NCBI GenBank assembly: GCA_035315345.1
Contig: DATFYA010000136.1
Span: 1 to 40,402, forward strand
Source: Candidatus Methylomirabilota bacterium
GTDB lineage: Bacteria; Methylomirabilota; Methylomirabilia; Rokubacteriales; CSP1-6
Reading direction: 5' to 3'
Length of the DNA stretch: 40,402 nucleotides
The first letter of the stretch is position 1. Every line of letters begins with the position of its first letter. A program made the translations under genes and the position numbers. Positions 16,290-24,718 of the stretch are shown here, piece by piece. A model generated the notes under the pieces. The model searched no databases, was not told where the DNA came from, and saw only the letters and a program-made list of their open reading frames with translations.

Positions 16290-16670
16290 TCAGTGTCGCC
16301 GATCCTTGATCCGGTCGAGGAAGGCCTCGACGCCGCGCTTGAGGCCGACCGCGAGGCCCGCGTACTGCCCGACGCGGGTCAGCCCGCCGACCGCGGTGGC
16401 GACTCGCGCGACCGCGACCGAGATGTCCTCCACCCGGTCCACGACGTTCCCGATCCGATCGATGCTGTCGTTGGCCTTGTGCGAGAGCTTCTGCAGCTCC
16501 GCGGTCAGGCGCTCGAGCTCGCCGGCCATCGGTCGGATCTCGCGCTCCACGACCGCCAGCACGCTCTCGGCCCGCTGCGCGGTCCTCCTGAACGCGAGCA
16601 GCGTGGAGATCACGACCGCGGTGAGCGCCACCATGCAGGCGAGGATGACGCCGACAGCCAGAGGGCTCAT
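16290..16670 (-). CDS. DUF948-type membrane protein
   Basis: A 126-residue protein with one N-terminal helix (LAVGVILACMVALTAVVISTLLAF) and a coiled-coil periplasmic or cytoplasmic tail (AESVLAVVEREIRPMAGELERLTAELQKLS, then a second helical segment), typical of DUF948, a family often next to YtxH genes. An ATG at 16703 would add 11 residues, but 16670 is chosen because it starts right at the membrane helix and fits the minus-strand promoter (CATACT -10 ending at 16680), giving a nearly leaderless mRNA. First gene of the trio; divergent from pccB. Confidence 0.82.
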   Translation of the reverse strand: MSPLAVGVILACMVALTAVVISTLLAFRRTAQRAESVLAVVEREIRPMAGELERLTAELQKLSHKANDSIDRIGNVVDRVEDISVAVARVATAVGGLTRVGQYAGLAVGLKRGVEAFLDRIKDRRH

Positions 16671-16679
16671 CGGAGGGTC

Positions 16680-16708
16680 AGTATGGCAGGCGGGATGCGG
16701 CAAGTCAA
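16680..16708 (-). promoter_or_regulatory. Promoter for the DUF948-YtxH-DUF4337 operon
   Basis: On the minus strand TTGACT (16708-16703) is followed after 17 bases by CATACT (16685-16680), a good sigma-70-type match. The predicted start of transcription is within a few bases of the ATG at 16670. The -35 lies in the left arm of the 16702-16744 inverted repeat. Confidence 0.55.
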
Positions 16709-16744
16709 TGAAACCGCCCGAGAAGCGCCCGCATTCATTGACTT
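16702..16744. promoter_or_regulatory. 11-bp perfect inverted repeat containing both divergent -35 boxes
   Basis: AAGTCAATGAA at 16702-16712 and its exact reverse complement TTCATTGACTT at 16734-16744 are separated by 21 bases; the half-sites start 32 bases apart, about three helical turns. Each arm contains TTGACT, the -35 box of one of the two divergent promoters. This may be an operator for a dimeric regulator, or simply two similar promoters arranged back to back. Confidence 0.7.
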
Positions 16745-16767
16745 TCCCGGTCGGCGGCCCCTATACT
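16738..16767 (+). promoter_or_regulatory. Promoter for pccB-mutA
   Basis: TTGACT (16738-16743), an 18-base spacer and TATACT (16762-16767) make a strong sigma-70-type promoter. Transcription would start near 16774, about 16 bases before the pccB ATG. A perfect hairpin GCTACC-ACA-GGTAGC (16770-16784) lies at the predicted mRNA 5' end, and no Shine-Dalgarno sequence is visible. Confidence 0.75.
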
Positions 16768-16789
16768 CCGCTACCACAGGTAGCCTGCC

Positions 16790-18336
<1,547 letters not shown>

Positions 18337-18340
<4 letters not shown>

Positions 18341-20004
18341 CCCCGGACGAGCAGGCGCGGTTCCAGCAGGCCCGCCGGACGTGGGAGGAGCGCGTCCTCC
18401 GGCCCTCGCTCGCCCGCTCCCCCGAGCGGGCGAACTTCGCGGACTCCAGCGGCGCCCCCCTGGACGGTCTGAACACGCCGGCGGACACCGCGGCGGTGGA
18501 CTACGTGCGGGACCTGGGCTTCCCGGGCGAGTTCCCGTTCACGCGCGGGGTCCAGCCCACCATGTACCGCGGCCGCTTCTGGACGATGCGCCAGTACGCG
18601 GGCTTCGGCTCGGCGAGCGAGACCAATCGCCGCTTCCGCTACCTGCTCGAGCAGGGCCAGAGCGGGCTCAGCGTGGCCTTCGACCTGCCGACCCAGATGG
18701 GCTACGACGCCGATCACGAGGTGGCCCGCAGCGAGGTCGGCAAGGTCGGCGTGGCCATCTCGAGCGTCGAGGACATGGCCGCCCTCTTCGAGGCCATTCC
18801 GCTCGACCGCGTCTCCACCTCGATGACCATCAACGCCACCGCCTCGATCCTGCTCTGCCTGTACATGGCGGTGGGCGAGCGTCAGGGCGTGGCCGCGGAC
18901 CGGCTCTCCGGCACCGTCCAGAACGACATCCTGAAGGAGTACGTCGCGCGCGGCACCTACGTCTTCCCGCCCGGCCCGTCCATGCGGCTGATCACCGACA
19001 TGTTCGCGTTCTGCCGCGAGCGGGTGCCGCGCTGGAACACGATCTCGATCTCCGGCTACCACCTGCGCGAGGCCGGCTCCACCGCCGCGCAGGAAGTCGC
19101 GTTCACCCTGGCCAACGGCATCGCCTACGTGACCGCGGCCCAGGAGGCCGGCCTCAAGGTCGACGAGTTCGCGCCCCAGCTCTCCTTCTTCTTCAACGCC
19201 CACAACAACCTGCTCGAGGAGGTGGCCAAGTTCCGGGCCGCCCGGCGACTGTGGGCGCGGATCATGAAAGACCGCTTCGACGCGAAGGACCCGCGGTCGC
19301 AGATGCTGCGGTTCCACGCCCAGACCGCGGGCAGCATGCTGACCGCCCAGCAGCCCGAGAACAACATCGTGCGGGTCGCGGTGCAGGCGCTCGCGGCGGT
19401 GCTGGGCGGCTGTCAGTCGCTGCACACCAACTCGATGGACGAGGCGCTGTCGCTGCCCAGCGAGGCCGCGGTGCGCATCGCGCTCCGCACCCAGCAGATC
19501 CTCGCCCACGAGTCCGGGGTGGCCGACATCGTCGATCCGCTCGGCGGCTCCTACACCATCGAGCGGGCCACGAAGCGGATCGAGGAGGAGGCGGAGACCT
19601 ACATCGCCAAGATCGACGGCATGGGCGGCTCGGTGCACGCGATCCCGTTCATGCAGCGCGAGATCCAGGAGGCGGCCTACCGCTACCAGCAGGAGGTGGA
19701 GGGCAAGCAGCGGGTGGTGGTCGGCGTCAACGAGTTCGCGATGGACGAGGCGCCTCCCGGGAACCTCTTCCAGGTGGATCCCGCGGTGGGCCAGGCCATC
19801 ATCGAGCGTCTGAGCGAGCTGCGCCGCAACCGTGACGCCTCGGCGGCGGCGCGTGCCCTCGAGGCGGTGGACCGCGCCGCCCGCGGTCGCGACAACCTGA
19901 TGCCCCACATCCTCGCCGCGGTGCGGGTCCAGGTCACGCTCGGCGAGATCTGCGACACCGTGAGGCGCGTCTTCGGCATGCACCAGCCCTCGGTGGTCTT
20001 CTAG
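18337..20004 (+). CDS. mutA: Methylmalonyl-CoA mutase, large (catalytic) subunit
   Basis: Adenosylcobalamin-dependent enzyme that turns (R)-methylmalonyl-CoA into succinyl-CoA. It has 555 residues, the size of the split type that contains only the TIM-barrel substrate domain; the cobalamin-binding subunit is absent from the window. Family motifs: [72 protein letters not shown]. Tyr87 (RQYAGFG) and Arg217 (PSMRLITD) match methylmalonyl-CoA mutase rather than the Phe/Gln pair of isobutyryl-CoA mutase. The ATG overlaps the pccB TGA, and the stop abuts the next GTG start. Confidence 0.93.
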
Positions 20005-20811
20005 GTGGCGACGCGCTGGGCCGGACTGCTCCTGCCCGCATTCGTCCTCGGGGTGGTATCCACGACAGCGGCCGGGACCGCGGACCAGGTCGGCGCGACC
20101 TTCACGCTCATGCTCCCGGAAGTGGTCGGCGCGTTCCGGCCCGCCGAAGGCATGGTGGCCCAGGTCGACGGTGACCGTCTCTTCATCGACCTCGCCGAGA
20201 AGGACGGCGTCCAGCCCGGTCAGGAGTACTCGGTCTACCGAAAGGGCGATGTCTTCCGTCACCCGGTGAACGGACGGCCGCTGGGCCGACACGAGAGCGT
20301 GCTCGGCTACGCCCAGATCCTCCGCGTGCACCCCCAGTACTCCGAGGCGCTGTTCGTGCCCGAGGATAGCCGAACCCCGCCGCCCCAGCCCGAGGACGGC
20401 GTGCGCATCACGAAGGGCCGTATCCGCGTCGCGGTCGCCCCCGCCACGGACCTGACCAAGGCCAAGGCGGATCTGCGACGGGTGCCGTTCATGATGGCGC
20501 ATGCGCTGGAGCTCACCAAGCGCTTCCAGGTCGCCGACCCCGCCGCGGTGCAGGAGTACCTGCTCGGCCAGAAGACGCGGAGCGAGGAGCTGCTGGTGAG
20601 CCCGGCCAAGGCCAAGGCCTCCGGCCGAAGCCTGGAAGTGGCCGGCTGGCTGGTGCCGGTGCTCATCGAGCGGCGCGGCATCACGTATCTCGACGTCACC
20701 TGGGTGTCCGCGGTGACCGGCACCGCCCTCTTCTCGCGGAGAGCGGCCCTGAGCCGGTCGGAGGGTGCCGCCGAGCAGCGCTTCCCGTGGGAGCCGGTGC
20801 CGACGGACTAG
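20005..20811 (+). CDS. Exported protein with FlgT-C-like module and TolB-N-like domain
   Basis: A 268-residue protein of unknown function. GTG at 20005 directly after the mutA stop gives a convincing signal peptide (hydrophobic core LLLPAFVLGVV, cleavage near AAG). Residues 47-118 form a beta module of the pattern V-x2-VDGDRLFIDL-x3-DGV-x2-G, then RHP-x-NG-x2-LGR, which I recognise as like the FlgT C-terminal domain. Residues about 140-250 (IRVAVAP, then ALELTKRFQVADPAAVQEYL) resemble TolB-N/CsgG-type domains. It shares both domains in the same order with the product of 26587-28491. No flagellar genes are near, so a flagellar role is not implied. Probably periplasmic and co-transcribed with pccB-mutA. 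Confidence 0.75.
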   Translation: MATRWAGLLLPAFVLGVVSTTAAGTADQVGATFTLMLPEVVGAFRPAEGMVAQVDGDRLFIDLAEKDGVQPGQEYSVYRKGDVFRHPVNGRPLGRHESVLGYAQILRVHPQYSEALFVPEDSRTPPPQPEDGVRITKGRIRVAVAPATDLTKAKADLRRVPFMMAHALELTKRFQVADPAAVQEYLLGQKTRSEELLVSPAKAKASGRSLEVAGWLVPVLIERRGITYLDVTWVSAVTGTALFSRRAALSRSEGAAEQRFPWEPVPTD

Positions 20812-20848
20812 CCGGCCAACGTGGAAGTCCGGGTAGAGACAGCAGTTC

Positions 20849-20857
20849 TGGTATGCT
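20849..20857 (+). promoter_or_regulatory. Extended -10 promoter element before the lipoprotein gene
   Basis: TGG-TATGCT is an extended -10 (TGn plus TATGCT). No clear -35 is visible. Its end is 10 bases before the ATG at 20868, so the mRNA would have almost no leader. Confidence 0.45.
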
Positions 20858-20867
20858 GGTGGTCGTC

Positions 20868-21596
20868 ATGAACACCCTTCGGTGCTGCCACCGGTTCGCC
20901 CTCGCGGGTCTCATCCTGATCGCGGTCTCCGGCTGCGGCGGCCGGAGCTGGCGAGAGTACGCCGGGCTCACCAGTCCGAGCGATCCGTCGGTGTCCTTAC
21001 GGGCCACCGAGCCGAAATGGCTTCTGATCAAGAACCCGCGGTGCTGCGACATCGCCAGCGAGCCCGAGTACATCTGGGTCGAGGAGGACAAGGTCCCCAC
21101 GACCATGAAGTCGTTCGTGTTCGGCCAATCGACGCTCCTGGCGTCGCCCGAGATCGTATCGAAGTACGGCTCGCCCCCCGGCGGTGGTCGGGTCAGCCCG
21201 CGGCAGGGCGGAGCCTACAAGCTCGAGAACACCGTACCGACGGTGCCGACCTCGCGCAGCGCCGCAGTGGTGGCGGCGCCCACCACCCGGACCGACGCGG
21301 CCGCCGCGATCCCGGCCCAGCCGGCCACCCGCGGCTACGTGGTGTTCGTGGACACGTCTCGCGTCATCATCGACCTGGCTGCGGCCGACGGCGTCAAGGT
21401 CGGCACCAACGTGAGCGTGAGGCGCGACAAGATCGCCATCGTCCATCCCATCACCGGCGAGATGCTGGGTGAGCTGGACGAGGAGGTGGCCGCCGGGCGG
21501 GTCGTGGAGGTGAAGGACAAGTTCTCGGTCGTCGAGGTCCAGAAGGCGGCCGCGGGAGCGCAGGTCCAGGTCAAGGACCGGGTAGTGCTCCGGTAA
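20868..21596 (+). CDS. Lipoprotein with C-terminal FlgT-C-like module
   Basis: A 242-residue predicted lipoprotein. The signal sequence ends in the lipobox VSGC, with the modified Cys at 23. The middle (about 35-155) has no match that I recognise and becomes Ala/Pro/Thr-rich. Residues 156-242 form the same beta module as the products of 20005 and 26587: VVFVDTSRVIIDLAAADGV, then VHPITGEMLGELDEEV and KDRVVLR at the end. Starts at 20853 (ATG) or earlier are possible, but 20868 gives the best signal. It is probably attached to the outer membrane or inner membrane by lipid, with the module in the periplasm. Function is unknown. Confidence 0.75.
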   Translation: MNTLRCCHRFALAGLILIAVSGCGGRSWREYAGLTSPSDPSVSLRATEPKWLLIKNPRCCDIASEPEYIWVEEDKVPTTMKSFVFGQSTLLASPEIVSKYGSPPGGGRVSPRQGGAYKLENTVPTVPTSRSAAVVAAPTTRTDAAAAIPAQPATRGYVVFVDTSRVIIDLAAADGVKVGTNVSVRRDKIAIVHPITGEMLGELDEEVAAGRVVEVKDKFSVVEVQKAAAGAQVQVKDRVVLR

Positions 21597-21619
21597 CCAG
21601 CGGGTCGCTGTCTCACCCG

Positions 21620-22621
21620 GTGAAAGCCCCCACGCCACTCGAGGCACTCCTCAAGGATCGTGTCGCCCTCGCGATCGGCGCCGAGCTCGGCGCGATCGAG
21701 GCGGCCATCGGGCGCGAGATCGAATCGCCCGTGCCGCTCATCCACGAGATGGGCGAGTTCATCGCCGGGGCCGGCGGGAAGCGGCTACGGCCGATCCTGC
21801 TCCTCATCGCGGCCCGGCTCGCCGGGTATCAGGGGCCGCGCGCGGTCCGCATGGGCTGCGTCGTGGAGCTGCTCCATACCGCCACCCTCATCCACGACGA
21901 CGTGGTCGACCAGGCCCCGCTTCGTCGCGGCCGGCCGTCCGCCAACGCGCGCTGGGGAGACGACGCCTCGATCCTGGTGGGTGACCACCTCTACTCGAAG
22001 TCCTTCGCCTTGATGGTCCAGGACGGCGACGCCCGCGTGCTGGAGACGCTCGCCCGCGCCACCGTGTCGATGACCGAGGCCGAGGTCTTCCAGCTCGAGC
22101 GCAAGCGCGGCGGAATCACCGGCGAGGCCGACTACCTGCGGATCATCACGCAGAAGACCGCATCGTTCATGTCGGCGTGTTGCCGCATCGGGGCGCTCCT
22201 GGGGCGGGCCGACGAGGGGCAGATCGAAGGGTTGACCCGCTATGGCCTGGACATCGGGATCGCATTCCAGATCAGCGACGACTCGCTCGACTTCGTCGCC
22301 GACCAGGCACGGCTCGGCAAGGCGGTCGGCGCCGATCTCAAGGAAGGCAAGCGGACGCTGCCGCTGATCGCCACCGTAGAGCGCGCCGGCCCCGCCGACC
22401 GCGATCGCATCCAGACCCTGTTGAAGCGCCCCGCGCTCGAGCCCGACGAGATCGAGGAGATCCGGCGGCTGGTGGTCAAGCACGCGGGGGTCGAGTACGC
22501 GCTCGACCGCGCTCACCAGTACGCGCAGAGCGCCAAGGCCGCGCTCCGCCCGTTTCCGGATTCCGAGGACAAGGAGACGCTGGTGCTGGTCGCGGATTTC
22601 GTCGTCGACCGGGACCGCTAG
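21620..22621 (+). CDS. Polyprenyl diphosphate synthase (octaprenyl/solanesyl type)
   Basis: Makes the long isoprenoid tail of quinones by adding isopentenyl diphosphate units to an allylic primer. It has 333 residues. First Asp-rich motif is LIHDDVVD, second ISDDSLDF; GGKRLRP and GDHLYSKSF are also typical. The long-chain assignment rests on overall pattern (small residues before the first Asp motif) and could be wrong about chain length. Start is GTG at 21620. Its product would supply the quinone pool used by complex I. The stop is 16 bases before the probable start of the next gene. Confidence 0.9.
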   Translation: MKAPTPLEALLKDRVALAIGAELGAIEAAIGREIESPVPLIHEMGEFIAGAGGKRLRPILLLIAARLAGYQGPRAVRMGCVVELLHTATLIHDDVVDQAPLRRGRPSANARWGDDASILVGDHLYSKSFALMVQDGDARVLETLARATVSMTEAEVFQLERKRGGITGEADYLRIITQKTASFMSACCRIGALLGRADEGQIEGLTRYGLDIGIAFQISDDSLDFVADQARLGKAVGADLKEGKRTLPLIATVERAGPADRDRIQTLLKRPALEPDEIEEIRRLVVKHAGVEYALDRAHQYAQSAKAALRPFPDSEDKETLVLVADFVVDRDR

Positions 22622-22637
22622 CCCGGAGTCCGGCTCT

Positions 22638-23426
22638 CTGGGCTCGCCTCTCGTCACGCTCACCACCGATTTCGGGCTGCGCGATCCCTTCGTGGGGATC
22701 ATGAAGGGCGTGATCCTCTCGATCTGCCCTTCCGCCCGGCTCGTGGATCTGACCCACGACCTGCCGCCCCAGGACATCGTGGCCGGGGCGCTGGCTCTGG
22801 AGTCCGCGGTGCCGTTCTTTCCGCCCGGCACCGTGCACCTGGCGGTGGTGGATCCAGGGGTCGGGACGGCGAGGCGTGCCCTGGCGGTGCGCGCCGATGG
22901 CCGGTACCTCGTCGGCCCCGACAACGGCCTCCTCACCCTTGCGCTCGGGCGGGCGCAATGGAACGCGGTGTCGGTCACCGCGCCGGAATACCGGCTGCCC
23001 GAAGTCAGCCAGACCTTCCATGGACGTGACATCTTCGCTCCGGCCGCGGCGTACCTGGCAGCCGGGGTTCCGCTGGAGCGATTGGGTTCGCCCGTGACCG
23101 ACCCGGTGCGGCTCTCGCTGCCCGGCTGTCGGATGGATGGCGGCTGGCTCGTCGGCGAGGTCCTCGACGCCGATCGCTTCGGCAACCTCGTCACCTCGAT
23201 TCCCGGCGTCCGCCTGGAAGCACTGGTCGGTCACGGCTCCGCCGTCTTCGAGGTGTCCGGGCGATCCCTGCGCCTGGTGCGCTCCTACGACGAGGGAGAC
23301 GACGGCACTCCCGCGGCCATCGTGGGCTCGACGGGTCGGCTCGAGGTCTTCGTGAGGGGAGGTAGCGCGAGCGACGCCCTGGCGGCTCGGCGTGGTACCC
23401 CGGTGCGTGTCACGCGGGGCGCATAG
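22638..23426 (+). CDS. SAM hydroxide adenosyltransferase (DUF62 family)
   Basis: Enzyme family that hydrolyses S-adenosylmethionine to adenosine and methionine. TTDFG near the N-terminus, VDPGVGTARR and FHGRDIFAP give the conserved Asp, Arg and His expected for the family; DADRFGNLVTSI marks the C-terminal domain. The first ATG/GTG/TTG in frame is at 22692, but this would remove the conserved TLTTDFGLRDPFVG, so the true start must lie upstream. I chose CTG 22638, which has a GGAG at 22625-22628 nine bases before it; this start is an inference. It gives 262 residues, the normal family length. Convergent with the FmdB gene, 9 bases apart. Confidence 0.85.
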   Translation: MGSPLVTLTTDFGLRDPFVGIMKGVILSICPSARLVDLTHDLPPQDIVAGALALESAVPFFPPGTVHLAVVDPGVGTARRALAVRADGRYLVGPDNGLLTLALGRAQWNAVSVTAPEYRLPEVSQTFHGRDIFAPAAAYLAAGVPLERLGSPVTDPVRLSLPGCRMDGGWLVGEVLDADRFGNLVTSIPGVRLEALVGHGSAVFEVSGRSLRLVRSYDEGDDGTPAAIVGSTGRLEVFVRGGSASDALAARRGTPVRVTRGA

Positions 23427-23435
23427 AGCGAGGCG

Positions 23436-23789
23436 TCAGGAGGGCTTGGTCGTCGAGGATGCGGGGGCCGCGGCGCCGTCCGTGCTAGACTTGCTCTCCG
23501 ATGACGCCGCCGGCTTGGATTCGGCGCTTCCGCCATCCTTCGCAGAAGAGGTTTCCTTCGCCGGCGCTTCCTTCCCGCTCGATTCGGTGCTCGTGGCCTT
23601 CTTCCGCGCGTCCGACGGGTAGTCCGTGACGTACCAGCCCTCGCCTTTCAGGATGAATGGTGCGGCCGACAGGAGCCGATGGATCGGACCGCCACAGCGA
23701 TCGCACGTCTCGAGCGCAGGCTCTGTGATCCGCTGCCTGACCTCGAAGACGCGTGGGCATTTGGGGCATTCGTACTCGTAGGTGGGCAT
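23436..23789 (-). CDS. FmdB-type zinc ribbon protein
   Basis: A 117-residue putative regulatory protein of the FmdB/CxxC family. Four cysteines, C8-x2-C11 and C29-x2-C32, form the zinc ribbon (MPTYEYECPKC is the family start), followed by GGPIHRLLSAAPFILKG. Residues 65-117 are a low-complexity Ser/Ala/Lys/Glu tail that is probably disordered. Target and function are unknown. Its ATG is only 15 bases from the start codon of the divergent TPR gene. Confidence 0.85.
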   Translation of the reverse strand: MPTYEYECPKCPRVFEVRQRITEPALETCDRCGGPIHRLLSAAPFILKGEGWYVTDYPSDARKKATSTESSGKEAPAKETSSAKDGGSAESKPAASSESKSSTDGAAAPASSTTKPS

Positions 23790-23804
23790 GAAACAAAGGA
23801 ATAC

Positions 23805-24488
23805 ATGGCGATCATGAGAGTGTCAAGGCACGGCGTCGGGCTGGCACTGCTGCTCGCTGTGGCGTGTCTGCCCGCGTGCGCCAATATCGCGGCCCAGGAA
23901 GAGATCCGCCGGCTCGAAGCGCGCTCGGCCTACGAATCGGGCGTGAAGTCCATTGCCGAGAACCGCGTTTCCCTCGGATTGTCCTCCCTCCGCATGGCCG
24001 CGGAGATCGAGCCCCAGAACCCGCTCTATCACAATGCGGTCGGCGCGGTGCTCCTGAACGTGGGCCGGTATCCGGAAGCTCAGGCCGAGTTCCAGAAGGC
24101 GGTGGAGCTCGATCCGACCTACGCCGACGCCTTCCACAATCTGGGATCTGCCTATGCCGAGCAGGCCAAGTGGGAGGACGCCATCCTGGCCTATCGCAAG
24201 GCCCTCGCCCAGACCATCTACGCCAGCCCCGAGAACACGTACAACAATCTCGGGTACGCGTACTGGGCACTCGATCGGCGGAAGGAAGCCGAGGAGGCCT
24301 TCCGCTCCGCGCTTCAGTTCGAGCCCAAGCTGGTTCCCTCGCACTTCTGGCTCGGGGTGATCCTCGAAAAGGACGGGCGCAAGGACGAGGCCCGGCTGCA
24401 CTTCCAGGCGGCTCGGGATCTGGAGCCCGGATCCATGCTCGGAAAGCGGGCCGCCGAGGTGCTGAAAGCGATGGGAGATAGCAAGTAA
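23805..24488 (+). CDS. TPR-repeat lipoprotein (PilW/PilF-like)
   Basis: A 227-residue lipoprotein: N-terminal signal with lipobox LPAC (Cys25), then at least four tetratricopeptide repeats, for example NPLYHNAVGAVLLNVGRYPEAQAEFQKAVELDP, ADAFHNLGSAYAEQAKWEDAILAYRKAL, NTYNNLGYAYWALDRRKEAEEAF and VPSHFWLGVILEKDGRKDEARLHF. It resembles PilW/PilF, the outer-membrane pilotin-like TPR proteins of type IV pili, but no pilus gene is near, so I only call it TPR lipoprotein. ATG 23805 has AAAGGA five bases upstream; ATG 23814 is an alternative. Possible partner of the adjacent porin or of the FlgT-C-like proteins. Confidence 0.85.
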   Translation: MAIMRVSRHGVGLALLLAVACLPACANIAAQEEIRRLEARSAYESGVKSIAENRVSLGLSSLRMAAEIEPQNPLYHNAVGAVLLNVGRYPEAQAEFQKAVELDPTYADAFHNLGSAYAEQAKWEDAILAYRKALAQTIYASPENTYNNLGYAYWALDRRKEAEEAFRSALQFEPKLVPSHFWLGVILEKDGRKDEARLHFQAARDLEPGSMLGKRAAEVLKAMGDSK

Positions 24489-24718
24489 GTAGTTGTTTTG
24501 ATTAGCCGCTTGCAAGTGTCAGATTTCCGGCTTTTTTCTTGACCCGCGAAATGGGTTCGCGGTAAAAAGGTCAAGCATTTTCCTATTCTTTTTCTCCCAG
24601 GGAGGTGACAGCGCAAGACATACGCTTCTCCAGTCGTACCGTCGTTGCGCACATCGTAGGCATTCAGTAAGCACAAGCAGTCAGAACGAACGTCATCAAC
24701 CTGATTGAGGAGAGCCTA
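24489..24718 (+). promoter_or_regulatory. AT-rich leader region of the porin gene
   Basis: 230 bases with a lower GC content than the surroundings. It contains a likely promoter (24539-24568), a perfect hairpin, a T-rich stretch, an 8-base perfect anti-Shine-Dalgarno complement (GGAGGTGA, 24601-24608) that lacks a good start codon after it, and the porin ribosome-binding site GAGGAG (24707-24712), six bases before the ATG. A 22-codon frame from GTG 24605 to TAA 24670 follows the strong GGAGGTGA but is too close to it to be convincing. The long leader fits mRNA stabilisation as in other abundant porin mRNAs. Confidence 0.55.
24538..24575 (+). promoter_or_regulatory. Nested palindrome inside a candidate promoter (porin)
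   Basis: TTGACC (24539-24544) is followed after 18 bases by TAAAAA (24563-24568), a 4/6 -10. Between them lies CCGCGAA-ATGGG-TTCGCGG (24544-24562), a perfect 7-bp dyad. A wider pair CTTGACC/GGTCAAG (24538-24544, 24569-24575) surrounds it. A dyad between -35 and -10 is typical of regulated, spacer-binding activators or repressors. A stand-alone RNA hairpin is the alternative. Confidence 0.45.

Noticed and set aside
24538-24575. Intrinsic terminator of the TPR lipoprotein gene
   Set aside because: The stem is followed by TAAAAAGG rather than a T-run; T-rich sequence is upstream instead.
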